This document shows positions 11,325-19,162 of a stretch of 64,000 nt of DNA, piece by piece (positions within the stretch are counted from its first letter, which is position 1; every line of letters starts with the position of its first letter). The DNA is from Acidovorax sp. A1169. Lineage in GTDB: Bacteria; Pseudomonadota; Gammaproteobacteria; Burkholderiales; Burkholderiaceae_C. The notes beneath the pieces were generated by a model that was given only the letters and a program-made list of their open reading frames with translations, was not told where the DNA came from and searched no databases. The stretch covers positions 186,001 through 250,000 of the forward strand of contig NZ_JAUZDX010000001.1 in assembly GCF_030704685.1 (NCBI RefSeq), written 5' to 3'. The position numbers were made by a program, and so were the translations under genes.

Positions 11325-13017
11325 AGCGGGCCGCGATCGGCATCTGCCGGCCGCTGCCGAAAGCGCGTGCGCGCACGCGCACGATGGGCGGCGCCTGGCG
11401 GCGCTTGTACTCGTTGCGGGCGACCATCATGCGCACGCGCTGCACCAGCGTGCGGCCGTCGTCACCCTGTTCGAGCTGCTGTACGAAGGCCCGGGCGGCA
11501 TCGTACTCGGCAGGTGCCAGACGGTCGCCTTCGATCAGCATCTTCAGAACCTCGTCGAGCACCGGGTAGGGTGGCAGGCTGTCCACATCGCGCTGGTTCG
11601 GGGCCAGCTCGGCCGAGGGCTCCTTGTCGATGATGGCCTCGGGGATCAGCTCACGGCCGGCATGCGCGTTGATGTGGCGCGAGAGGGCGAAGACCTCCGT
11701 CTTGTACAGGTCGCCAATCAGCCCCAGGCCGCCGTTGGTGTCGCCGTACAGTGTGCAGTAGCCCACCGAGATTTCGGACTTGTTGCCCGTGGTCAGCAGC
11801 AAGTGGCCGAAGGCGTTGGAATACTCCATCAGCACCGTGCCGCGGATGCGGGCCTGCAGGTTTTCCAGCGGCAGTCCTTGCAGCACCTGGCCGAAGCTCG
11901 CCTCGAACTGCTGCGCATAGACCGCCACCAGGTCGGCGATGGGGTGGGTGAGCAACTGCACGCCCAGGTTGCGGCACAGGGCCACCGAGTCGTCCACCGA
12001 GCCGCTCGATGAAAAGCGCGAGGGCATGGTGATGCCCACCACGTTGTCTGGCCCCAGCGCCTGGGCGGCCAGCGCCAGGGTCAGCGCGCTGTCGATGCCG
12101 CCCGAGCTGCCCACTACCACCTGCTTGAAGCCGCAGCGCCGCGCATAGTCCGCCAGGCCCAGCACGATCTGCTGGCGGTAGAACTCCATGGTGGGCAGGC
12201 CTTGCGCGGGCACGGGTTCGGGCGTCTCACCTTCGGCGGTGGAAAAGCGGCCGTTGTCGAACTGCAGGGTGCACACGTCTTCCACGAAGCGCCGGGCCTC
12301 AAAGACGATGCCGGCCTCGGGCTCCACCGCGAACGAGGCGCCGTCGAACACAATCTGGTCGTGCCCACCGATCTGGTTCACGTACAGGATGGGCAGGCCG
12401 TTGCGGCGCGAGGCGTCGCCGAAGATCTGGTGGCGCTGCTCGCGTTTGGCGATGTGGCTGGGGCTGGCATTGATGCTCACCACCAGGTCGGGGGCAGCGT
12501 CGCGCATGCGGTCGAAGGGGTTGGTCGCGTAGTCGGCGCCGCTGTCGTTCCAGCCGTCCTCGCAGATCAAGAGGCCCACCTGGGCATTGCCGATGCGCAG
12601 CACCTTGGCCACGTCGGGCCCGGGCTCGAAATGGCGGCGCTCGTCGAAGATGTTGTAGGTGGGCAGGAGCTGCTTGGCATAGCGCAGGCGCACCTCGCCG
12701 GCTTGCAGCACCAGCAGGCTGTTGTGCAGCCGCTTGCCGGGCCCTTGCGCGGGCGTGGGCGCGCCCACCACCCAGTGCAGGCCGGGCAGCTCGGCCGATG
12801 CCTGCTGCAGCGCGGCCAGCCCGGCGGCCACGCGCTGCTGAAAGGCGCTTTCCTCGAGCATGTCGCTCGGGTAGTAGCCGCACAGCGCGAGTTCGGTGAA
12901 GACAGCCAGATCGGCCTGCTCGCTGGCGGCCTGGCGCGCGGCGGCCACCATGCGCGCGACATTGCCTTCGATGTCGCCGACGGTGAAGTTGAGTTGGGCA
13001 AGGGTGATGCGGAGCAT
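11317..13017 (-). CDS. nadE: Glutamine-dependent NAD+ synthetase
   Basis: A 566-residue cytosolic enzyme making NAD from nicotinate adenine dinucleotide with glutamine nitrogen. The N-terminal nitrilase-type glutaminase domain (about 1-260) shows the Glu, Lys and Cys triad in FTELALCGYYP, KQLLPTYNIFDE and LICEDGWND. The C-terminal synthetase domain has the PP-loop VVGSSGGIDSALTLALAA. The chosen ATG (MLRITLAQLNF) has AAGGAA 7-12 bases upstream and starts at the conserved first strand; the open frame extends further but over the repeat element. Translationally coupled to nadM. Confidence 0.96.
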   Translation of the reverse strand: MLRITLAQLNFTVGDIEGNVARMVAAARQAASEQADLAVFTELALCGYYPSDMLEESAFQQRVAAGLAALQQASAELPGLHWVVGAPTPAQGPGKRLHNSLLVLQAGEVRLRYAKQLLPTYNIFDERRHFEPGPDVAKVLRIGNAQVGLLICEDGWNDSGADYATNPFDRMRDAAPDLVVSINASPSHIAKREQRHQIFGDASRRNGLPILYVNQIGGHDQIVFDGASFAVEPEAGIVFEARRFVEDVCTLQFDNGRFSTAEGETPEPVPAQGLPTMEFYRQQIVLGLADYARRCGFKQVVVGSSGGIDSALTLALAAQALGPDNVVGITMPSRFSSSGSVDDSVALCRNLGVQLLTHPIADLVAVYAQQFEASFGQVLQGLPLENLQARIRGTVLMEYSNAFGHLLLTTGNKSEISVGYCTLYGDTNGGLGLIGDLYKTEVFALSRHINAHAGRELIPEAIIDKEPSAELAPNQRDVDSLPPYPVLDEVLKMLIEGDRLAPAEYDAARAFVQQLEQGDDGRTLVQRVRMMVARNEYKRRQAPPIVRVRARAFGSGRQMPIAARYV

Positions 13018-13058
13018 GCGTGCTTTTCCTTGTGGCGAATCTATGTGCTTGCAGAGCG

Positions 13059-13161
13059 CTGAAAAACTCAGCGAAGCGGTCCTGGCTAGGCGTTTCGTCG
13101 CAGACAGTACTGAAAGTACGGCAAGACGGAACAACGACGCCAGGAGAGTTTTCTCAGTCGC
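13059..13161. repeat. Imperfect palindromic dispersed-type repeat inside the NAD operon
   Basis: About 100 bases between pncB and nadE form a long imperfect inverted repeat. CTGAAAAACTC at the left pairs with GAGTTTTCTCAG at the right; CCTGGC at 13081 pairs with GCCAGG at 13139-13144; the centre holds AGTACTGAAAGTAC. It ends at the pncB stop codon and is not coding in any convincing frame. From memory, sequences of this sort recur between genes in Acidovorax-like genomes, but no second copy is in this window. Confidence 0.55.
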
Positions 13162-14349
13162 TCATCCCTTGACATTGAATACTTGGCGCAGGTAGGCCAG
13201 AAAGGTCTCATCGTCGCACAGGGTCTTGCCGGGCGTGTCCGACAGCTTGGCCACGGGCTGGCCGTTGGCGCGCGTGAGCTTCATCACGATGTTCAGTGGC
13301 GTCTGCCCCATGTCGTTGGTGAGGTTGGTGCCGATGCCGAAGCCCAACTGCGTGCGGTCGCCGAAATGGCGGTAGAGCATGAGGGCACGCTCCAGGTTCA
13401 GGCCGTCCGAGAACACCAGCCGCTTGGTGTGCGCATCGATGCGCAGCCGCGCATAGTGCGCCAGCGCCTTCTCGCCCCAGGCCACCGGGTCGCCCGAGTC
13501 GTGGCGCAGGCCATCGAACAGCTTGGCGAAGTACAGATCGAAGTCGGCCAGGAAGGCGTCCATGCCCACGGTGTCGGTCAAGGCGATACCGAGGTCGCCC
13601 CGGTACTCCTGCACCCACTCTTCCAGCGCGGTGTTCTGAAAGTCGCGCAGCCGCACGCCCAGGGCCTGGTAGGTCTGCAGGTACTCGTGGGCCATGGTGC
13701 CGATGGGCACCAGGCCGAGGTCGCGCGCCAGCAGCACGTTGGACGTGCCCTTGAACCACTGCGGTGTTTCTCTTGCAAACGTCTGCACCACCTCGCGCTG
13801 CCAGGCGCCGCTGTAGCGCCGGCGCAGGCCGAAGTCGAACAGCTCGAAAGGGTGGCGCAGCGTGGCTTGCTGGGCCAGGTCCTTGAGTGTCTGCACCTTG
13901 GCGGCCAGGCGGCGGCGCCCTTCGGCCAGCGCCGAGGCCGGGTCGAAGCGGCGGAAGTACAGCTCGTTGACGATGGCCAGCACGAAGATCTCGAAGCCCA
14001 TCACGTGCACCTGCGGGCCGCGGGCCACGATGTGCAGTTGGCCGTTCACTGCAGAGGCCTCGATGAAGTTGCGCTGGAACTGGAAGATGCGCAAAAAGTC
14101 GATGAAATCGCTCTTGATGTAGCGCAGCCCACCCACATAGGCCAGTTCGTCGGGCGCAAAGCGCAGCGTGCACAGGTGGTCGAGCTCGGCGTTCACCTCG
14201 TCCAGCAGGTCGGTGAGCGGGTAGGCGCTCTGGTTGCGGCAGACGAAGCGGTACTCGCTCTGCGTCTGCGGGTGGCCGTGCAGCAGGGCCTGCCACATGG
14301 TGAACTTGTAGAGATCGGTATCGAGCAGGCTTTGGATGACGTGGCTCAT
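13162..14349 (-). CDS. pncB: Nicotinate phosphoribosyltransferase
   Basis: A 395-residue enzyme that makes nicotinate mononucleotide from nicotinate and PRPP with ATP use. The N-terminus [20 protein letters not shown], the [12 protein letters not shown] region, [22 protein letters not shown], and the phosphate-site stretch with [14 protein letters not shown] and [11 protein letters not shown] are typical. The ATG at 14349 has GAGGAACCAC just upstream; a longer open frame lacks support. It lies 31 bases after pncA in the same direction, so nicotinamide goes to nicotinate and then to NaMN through neighbouring products. Confidence 0.95.
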   Translation of the reverse strand: MSHVIQSLLDTDLYKFTMWQALLHGHPQTQSEYRFVCRNQSAYPLTDLLDEVNAELDHLCTLRFAPDELAYVGGLRYIKSDFIDFLRIFQFQRNFIEASAVNGQLHIVARGPQVHVMGFEIFVLAIVNELYFRRFDPASALAEGRRRLAAKVQTLKDLAQQATLRHPFELFDFGLRRRYSGAWQREVVQTFARETPQWFKGTSNVLLARDLGLVPIGTMAHEYLQTYQALGVRLRDFQNTALEEWVQEYRGDLGIALTDTVGMDAFLADFDLYFAKLFDGLRHDSGDPVAWGEKALAHYARLRIDAHTKRLVFSDGLNLERALMLYRHFGDRTQLGFGIGTNLTNDMGQTPLNIVMKLTRANGQPVAKLSDTPGKTLCDDETFLAYLRQVFNVKG

Positions 14350-14380
14350 GGTGGTTCCTCGTGAATGGGGTCGCTGGGGT

Positions 14381-15235
14381 CTAAAGGGCGTCGGTGCTCT
14401 GCGCCAGCCGCACGCCCTGGGCGCGCATGGCATCGAGAAAAGCCGTGTGCTGCGCCTCGAAGCCGCCCACGGGGCTCATGCAGTCGGTCAGGAGGGTGAT
14501 GCGCGCGGGCGTCCAGCCCGGCTGCAGCTGAGGCAGGTGCTGCACGATGTGTTCGGTGGTGGCGCGCACGCAGTGGCTGCTGGCCTCGCCGGCGATGAGC
14601 AGCCGGTCGGCAGTGCCCAGCGCTGCAAGCAGGCGGCTGTTCAGGGCCGTGTCCGGGTCGCTCGCATCGGGCACCTCGGCTTGGATGGCGCTGTAGTGCT
14701 CGGTGAAGGGATTGGTGCCCTTGAAGACGTTACGCACCGCGCGCTGGCGTTGCAGCTGCCACTCGCCGCAGGCGGCCAGCACTTCGGCATGCACGCCATG
14801 GCCCCAACTGCCGATCTCGCAGTGCACGGGCCACACCATGTGGGTATAGCGGCCTTGCCGTTCGAGCGCGTCCAGGTACTGCAGGGTGCGAGGGAGCAGG
14901 GCCGCGTTGCGGGGTGCGAAGGCGCCGGCGCGTACCTGGGCGGCGGTGATGGGTGTGAAGGCCGCCACGGCCCGCCCATCCATCTGCTGCCAGTAGCCGG
15001 GGTGGGCGATGTCGAACTGCTGGTGTGAATCGAGGGTGACGGTGATGCCGTCGAGCAGTGCACCGCAGGCACGGACGAAGGCGGCCGTGCGCTGCATGTC
15101 GGCATGGGCCCCCGCGACCGGCAGCGAGGGGGCGGTGCGCATGCCGGTTACCGGGTCGGCGGGTTGCCAGGCAGCGGGCAGGTCGCAGAAATCGTTTTGC
15201 GGGTCGATCACCAGAAGCTGGGTGGTGTGTGCCAT
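14381..15235 (-). CDS. pncA: Nicotinamidase (isochorismatase-fold)
   Basis: A 284-residue cysteine hydrolase expected to deamidate nicotinamide to nicotinate. The active-site Asp is in [10 protein letters not shown], metal ligands are plausible in [15 protein letters not shown], and the nucleophilic Cys is in [16 protein letters not shown]. It is longer than E. coli PncA (about 213 residues), with extra sequence between the Asp and Cys motifs, including [13 protein letters not shown]. The function call rests on the fold plus its place at the head of pncB-nadE-nadM. The ATG has AAGGACAAG upstream. An isochorismatase relative with another substrate is the alternative. Confidence 0.82.
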   Translation of the reverse strand: MAHTTQLLVIDPQNDFCDLPAAWQPADPVTGMRTAPSLPVAGAHADMQRTAAFVRACGALLDGITVTLDSHQQFDIAHPGYWQQMDGRAVAAFTPITAAQVRAGAFAPRNAALLPRTLQYLDALERQGRYTHMVWPVHCEIGSWGHGVHAEVLAACGEWQLQRQRAVRNVFKGTNPFTEHYSAIQAEVPDASDPDTALNSRLLAALGTADRLLIAGEASSHCVRATTEHIVQHLPQLQPGWTPARITLLTDCMSPVGGFEAQHTAFLDAMRAQGVRLAQSTDAL

Positions 15236-15264
15236 GGTTCTTGTCCTTGTCTGTCGGTGGCGCC

Positions 15265-15293
15265 AGTGTAAATCAGTTAATTCAACTGTGCAA
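15265..15293 (-). promoter_or_regulatory. pncA operon promoter with internal palindrome
   Basis: On the minus strand, TTGCAC and TACACT are separated by exactly 17 bases, placing transcription start about 20 bases before the pncA ATG. The 15-base palindrome CAGTT-gaatt-AACTG (15274-15288) fills the spacer between the -35 and -10, a classic place for a repressor site. Confidence 0.6.
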
Positions 15294-15566
15294 CTAAGTT
15301 ATTCGAAGCCAATGGTGGATGCGTGGCCGGATGACCGGATCGCGCCCCAGGGTGGAGAGGGAGTTCCACCCGGCGCGCCCCTGGGCGAATTTCATTGGAC
15401 CGGGCGTGCAAAATCTGGCACAAACGAAAACTTTGTGTCTTGTTGCAATGGGTCTTTGGGTCCTGGGATGGGCACGACACCACCACGATGGGGTGCGCCG
15501 CGGGCTGCCAAAGCTTGCTTGCCATCCGTCACACATGCTGGCTACAGTCGGCTACGAGGGTTATCC
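15294..15566. other. Non-coding spacer between the NAD operon and the cyclase gene
   Basis: Apart from the pncA promoter at the left end, I see no supported gene, terminator or repeat here. The cyclase promoter is not obvious; GAGG at 15556-15559 may serve as its ribosome-binding site. Confidence 0.5.
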
Positions 15567-16808
15567 ATGTCATTGCGGCTCAAATTCAATCTGGTGCTGG
15601 CCTGCGTGCTGCTGGTGGCGGCGGCAGGCACGGGCCTGTACGTGCACCGCTTTCTGCAGAAGACGGCCATCGAAGAGGTGCAGCACAACTCGCAGCTCAT
15701 GATGCACGCCGCCATGGCCATCCGCGACTACACGACCGAACTGGTCAAGCCGCACCTCGATGTGACGCTGGCCGAGCAGTTCCTGCCGCAGACGGTGCCG
15801 GCCTTTGCCGCCACCGAAACGCTGCGCCGGCTGCAGAACCGCTTTCCGGGCTATGAGTACAAGGAAGCGGTGCTCAACCCCACCAACCTGCGCGACCGTG
15901 CCAACGAGTGGGAGGAGCGCATCATCAAGGACTTCCGCGAAGGCCGGGCCGATCTCAAGAAGGAAGTGACCGGTGAGGTCGGCGAGGGCATGCACCGCAC
16001 GCTCTACGTGGCCCGCCCGATCACGATCAAGCAGCCCCAATGCCTGGCCTGCCACAGCACGCCCGCCGCTGCGCCCCCGACCATGCTCAAGATCTACGGC
16101 GACAAGAACGGCTTTGGCTGGCAGATGAACGAAACCATCGGCATCCAGGTGGTGCGGGTGCCCATGTTCTACCCGCTTGAGAAGGCGCGCACGACCTTCA
16201 ACACGGTGATGACGGCGCTGGCGGGCAGCTTTTTGCTGCTGTTCGCGATATTGAACCTGTCGCTGTCGTCGCTGGTGATCGAACCCATGGCGCGGCTGAA
16301 CCGCAAGCTCGAAGACCTGGCCACCAAGGATTTCCTGACCGATCTGGTGAACCGCCGCAAATTCTTCGAACGGCTGGAGGCCGAGATGGCCGACACGCGC
16401 ATCAAGAAGAGCAGCCTGTCGGTGGTGATGTTCGACATCGACTTTTTCAAGCGCATCAATGACACCTTCGGCCACGATTCGGGCGACGTGGTGCTCAAGG
16501 CCACGGCCTTGCGGGTGCGCGAGCTGCTGCGCTCGTCCGATTGCGCGGCGCGCTTCGGTGGCGAAGAGTTCATCCTGCTGCTCAAAGAGACGCCGGTCGA
16601 CGCCGCCATGGCCATGGCCGAAGCCGTGCGCGCGCGCATCGCCACCGTGCCATTCGATGCGGTGGGCCATGTGAGCGCAAGCTTCGGTGTGGCCACCTGG
16701 AACCAAGTGGAGGATGCGCATGCACTGATCAAGCGCGCCGACACGGCCCTGTACGTGGCCAAGTCCAGCGGCCGCAACTGCGTGGTGCAGGCCAAGGACG
16801 CGGTCTGA
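15567..16808 (+). CDS. Heme-c (DUF3365-type) sensor diguanylate cyclase
   Basis: A 413-residue inner-membrane protein. TM1 is at about residues 7-27. The periplasmic DUF3365/Tll0287-like domain follows, with CLACH (about residue 158), a covalent c-type heme motif. TM2 is at about 212-232, then a GGDEF domain with RFGGEEF (about 329-335), so the catalytic loop is intact and c-di-GMP synthesis is likely. RSSD five residues before GGEEF fits the inhibitory I-site. The ATG at 15567 starts a typical membrane anchor (MSLRLKFNLVLACVLL). The expected role is coupling redox state, gas or periplasmic heme chemistry to c-di-GMP. The ligand is unknown. Confidence 0.9.
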   Translation: MSLRLKFNLVLACVLLVAAAGTGLYVHRFLQKTAIEEVQHNSQLMMHAAMAIRDYTTELVKPHLDVTLAEQFLPQTVPAFAATETLRRLQNRFPGYEYKEAVLNPTNLRDRANEWEERIIKDFREGRADLKKEVTGEVGEGMHRTLYVARPITIKQPQCLACHSTPAAAPPTMLKIYGDKNGFGWQMNETIGIQVVRVPMFYPLEKARTTFNTVMTALAGSFLLLFAILNLSLSSLVIEPMARLNRKLEDLATKDFLTDLVNRRKFFERLEAEMADTRIKKSSLSVVMFDIDFFKRINDTFGHDSGDVVLKATALRVRELLRSSDCAARFGGEEFILLLKETPVDAAMAMAEAVRARIATVPFDAVGHVSASFGVATWNQVEDAHALIKRADTALYVAKSSGRNCVVQAKDAV

Positions 16809-16836
16809 GCCTGCCGCCTGCAACGCCACGGAACGA

Positions 16837-17292
16837 TCAGGCCGTGGCTGCCTTGGCTTCGTCGTAGTCGGTCAGGTAGTCGCCGGCCAGGGATGTCTTC
16901 TGCTTTTCGGTCAGCAGCTTGCCGGCCATCTGGAAGAAGCGGTGTTCCTCTTCCTGGAGATGGTGTTCCACCTTTTCGGCGAGCTTTTTCGCGAGGGGAA
17001 GCCAGGCAGGGGTGGCAGGATCGGCCTTTTCCAGTGATTCCACCAGCTCATCGATCTGGTGGTGCTCCGAAATCGCGTGGCGCGACAGGTCCATGCCGGC
17101 GTCGAGCTGCATCAGCGGCGCATAGAAATTCCGGTCCTCCGCCAGCTCGTGCGCAGCCAGCTCGGTCTTGAGCTGCGTGAACAGCTCCTGCCGCTCAGGA
17201 TTATCGCCACTGGTTTCGGTCAGGCGGCGGTACAGGTCGCGCTGCAGTTCGTGGCTTTCGCGCAGGGCTTCGAAGATATTCTGTTGGCTCAT
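16837..17292 (-). CDS. Hemerythrin HHE-domain protein
   Basis: A 151-residue helical protein with the histidine/glutamate pattern of the hemerythrin cation-binding family: RESHELQRDLY, AAHELAEDRNFYAPL, HAISEHHQIDEL and EHHLQEEEHRFFQMAGKLL. It probably binds a di-iron centre for oxygen, NO or iron handling. The ATG at 17292 has AAGGATCCCC upstream. It is convergent with the cyclase gene (28 bases apart) and 37 bases downstream of the small DUF1328 gene, so the two may be co-transcribed. Confidence 0.88.
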   Translation of the reverse strand: MSQQNIFEALRESHELQRDLYRRLTETSGDNPERQELFTQLKTELAAHELAEDRNFYAPLMQLDAGMDLSRHAISEHHQIDELVESLEKADPATPAWLPLAKKLAEKVEHHLQEEEHRFFQMAGKLLTEKQKTSLAGDYLTDYDEAKAATA

Positions 17293-17329
17293 GGGGATCC
17301 TTGGCGATGAGTGTTGCAGGCTGGGCGGC

Positions 17330-17515
17330 TTACTTGAGGGCCTTGCGGGCCGCGCCGACACCGATGGCCGCCAGGACCACGAAAATCACCGCCAACACCA
17401 GGAACAGCACGAACAGGATCTTGGCAATGCCTGCCGTGCCCGCCGCCACGCCGGTGAAGCCCAGTGCACCGGCGACCAGCGAGATCAGGGCAAAAATGAT
17501 GGCGTACTTGAGCAT
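17330..17515 (-). CDS. DUF1328 small membrane protein (YtjA-like)
   Basis: A 61-residue protein with two hydrophobic helices (AIIFALISLVAGALGFTGVAAG and AKILFVLFLVLAVIFVVLAAIG) and a basic tail, as in the YtjA/DUF1328 family. The function is unknown; family members are often near stress genes. It is upstream of the hemerythrin gene on the same strand. Confidence 0.85.
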   Translation of the reverse strand: MLKYAIIFALISLVAGALGFTGVAAGTAGIAKILFVLFLVLAVIFVVLAAIGVGAARKALK

Positions 17516-17660
17516 GTTGGTTCCTTGCAGTGGGGCAGCATCTGCTGCGAATGGGTGTGAGTGAAAGATACCGGGGTGGGCGTGCGAGGAGCGTCGGCAG
17601 GTGCGGAGTGTGGGTGTAGGAGAGCGCCGATCCGATGGAGCGCGGGCCCGGAAACGACAA

Positions 17661-17695
17661 AGCCGCAGCGCGGTGAACGCTGCGGCCTTGTTTTA
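17661..17695. terminator. Hairpin terminator downstream of metK
   Basis: GCCGCAGCG (17662-17670) pairs with CGCTGCGGC (17678-17686). The minus-strand exit is TTTGTCGTTT and the plus-strand exit is CTTGTTTT, so it can act in either direction. It lies about 160 bases after the metK stop. With the hairpin repeats, it is the main content of the 333-base gap 17516-17848. Confidence 0.65.
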
Positions 17696-17722
17696 CAGAA
17701 GTTTCCCGAAGAGGGGGAGCGG

Positions 17723-17760
17723 CGGGCTTACAGCCCGGCTGCAGCACGCAGTGCTGCAGC
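17723..17760 (-). repeat. Double-hairpin repeat, copy 2 (downstream of metK)
   Basis: CGGGCT-tac-AGCCCG is directly followed by the perfect stem GCTGCAGCAC-gca-GTGCTGCAGC. The same architecture occurs 121 bases away at the metK stop codon. Read on the minus strand, it would encode [12 protein letters not shown] and a stop, identical to the MetK C-terminus, yet no MetK-like sequence precedes it. It is non-coding as it stands. Confidence 0.8.
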
Positions 17761-17843
17761 TTTGTCCGTACTTTGGTCTGCGTTCACATCGCTTACGCGA
17801 TATGAACTTCGCCCGAAGACCGAAAACCGCGCTATTCGCGTGG

Positions 17844-17881
17844 CGGGCTTACAGCCCGGCTGCTGCGCGAAGCGCAGCAGC
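17844..17881 (-). repeat. Double-hairpin repeat, copy 1 (over the metK stop codon)
   Basis: CGGGCT-tac-AGCCCG (17844-17858) contains the metK stop, and GCTGCTGCGC-gaa-GCGCAGCAGC (17859-17881) encodes the last Ala-rich residues. Against copy 2 the stem differs at two base pairs, both changed on both sides. Confidence 0.85.
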
Positions 17882-19030
17882 TTTGTCGGTCTTCTCCCAG
17901 GTGAACTCGGGTTCTTCGCGGCCGAAGTGGCCGTACGCGGCGGTCTTTTCGTAGATCGGGCGCAGCAGGTCCAGCATCTGGATGATGCCCTTGGGGCGCA
18001 GGTCGAAGTGTTCCTGCACCAGTGCGGCGATCTTGTCGTCGGGGATCACGCCCGTGCCTTCGGTGTAGACGGTCACGTTCATGGGGCGTGCCACGCCGAT
18101 GGCGTAGGCCACCTGGATCTGGCACTGGCGCGCCAGGCCGGCGGCGACGATGTTCTTGGCCACGTAGCGGGCGGCGTAGGCGGCCGAGCGGTCTACCTTC
18201 GTTGGGTCCTTGCCGCTGAAGGCACCGCCGCCGTGGGGGCAGGCACCGCCGTAGGTGTCGACAATGATCTTGCGGCCGGTCAGCCCGCAGTCGCCTTGCG
18301 GGCCGCCGATGACGAAGCGGCCGGTGGGGTTGATCAGGTATTTGGTGTCCTTGAGCCACTCGCTGGGCAGCACGGGCTTGATGATCTCTTCGATCACGGC
18401 CTCGATGAAGCTGGCTTTCATCGTCTTGGCGGTTTCGCTCTGGTCGGGGTGGTGCTGGGTGGAGAGCACCACGGTGTCGATGCTGTGGGGCTTGCCGTCC
18501 ACATAGCGCATGGTGACCTGGCTCTTGGCATCGGGGCGCAGGAAGGGCAGGCGCCCGTCCTTGCGCAACTGGGCCTGGCGCTCCACGAGGCGGTGCGCGT
18601 AGTAGATGGGCGCGGGCATCAGCTCGGGCGTTTCGTCGCAGGCGTAGCCGAACATCAGGCCCTGGTCGCCGGCGCCGGTGTTCAGGTGGTCGTCGCTGGC
18701 CTGGTCCACGCCCTGGGCGATGTCGTTCGATTGCTTGTCATAGGCCACGAGCACGGCGCAGCCCTTGTAGTCGATGCCGTAGTCGGTGTTGTCGTAGCCG
18801 ATGCGCTTGATGGTGTCGCGTGCCACCTGGATGTAGTCCACGTGGGCGTTGGTGGTGATTTCACCTGCGAGCACCACCAGGCCGGTGTTGGTCAGCGTTT
18901 CGGCGGCGACGCGGCTGCGGGGGTCCTGCTTGAAGATCGCATCGAGGATCGCGTCCGAGATCTGGTCAGCCACCTTGTCGGGATGGCCTTCGGAGACGGA
19001 TTCCGAGGTAAAAAGAAAATCGTTCGCCAT
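17849..19030 (-). CDS. metK: S-adenosylmethionine synthetase
   Basis: A 393-residue essential cytosolic enzyme making SAM from methionine and ATP. Visible motifs are [21 protein letters not shown] at the N-terminus (shown here in full as its 21-residue region 7-27), [12 protein letters not shown], the P-loop-like [16 protein letters not shown], and the C-terminal [11 protein letters not shown]. The ATG has AGGAG ten bases upstream. A SAM-II-like riboswitch precedes it and a duplicated hairpin unit covers its stop codon. It is divergent from the lipid A acyltransferases. Confidence 0.97.
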   Translation of the reverse strand: MANDFLFTSESVSEGHPDKVADQISDAILDAIFKQDPRSRVAAETLTNTGLVVLAGEITTNAHVDYIQVARDTIKRIGYDNTDYGIDYKGCAVLVAYDKQSNDIAQGVDQASDDHLNTGAGDQGLMFGYACDETPELMPAPIYYAHRLVERQAQLRKDGRLPFLRPDAKSQVTMRYVDGKPHSIDTVVLSTQHHPDQSETAKTMKASFIEAVIEEIIKPVLPSEWLKDTKYLINPTGRFVIGGPQGDCGLTGRKIIVDTYGGACPHGGGAFSGKDPTKVDRSAAYAARYVAKNIVAAGLARQCQIQVAYAIGVARPMNVTVYTEGTGVIPDDKIAALVQEHFDLRPKGIIQMLDLLRPIYEKTAAYGHFGREEPEFTWEKTDKAAALRAAAGL

Positions 19031-19095
19031 TTGAATAAACTCCTGTGTTCCGGCATTTGGGGCGTTGCCCTCACCCCGAAGGAGCTTTGGCGAAC

Positions 19096-19151
19096 GCTTT
19101 AGCAGATTTATTTAACGTCGCCCTGCAAGTTGCTCATTTAACTCAGCGACC
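19096..19151 (-). promoter_or_regulatory. SAM-II-like riboswitch in the metK leader
   Basis: On the minus strand, stem P1 is GTCGC (19150-19146) paired with GCGAC (19123-19119). The loop begins TGAGTTAAAT, then TTGCAG. After P1 comes GTTAAATAAAT and CTGCTAAAG; CTGC can pair with GCAG of the loop to form the pseudoknot. This order (GA-UUAA, UUGCA, P1 close, GUUAAAU, GCUAAA) follows the SAM-II (SAM_alpha) consensus. It lies 66 bases before the metK ATG, as expected for feedback control by SAM. Confidence is limited because no covariance search was run. Confidence 0.78.
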
Positions 19152-19156
19152 CCGTC

Positions 19157-19162
19157 ATTTTA
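19157..19162 (-). promoter_or_regulatory. Candidate -10 box of metK
   Basis: TAAAAT on the minus strand ends 6 bases before the first riboswitch stem, where a transcription start at about 19151 needs it. It abuts the lpxL ATG at 19163, so the -35 region must lie inside that coding sequence. No clear TTGACA-like box was found there. Confidence 0.4.

Noticed and set aside
17723-17766. A second metK gene or pseudogene
   Set aside because: Only the last dozen codons are shared; upstream sequence in that frame has no MetK similarity, so it is described as a repeat.
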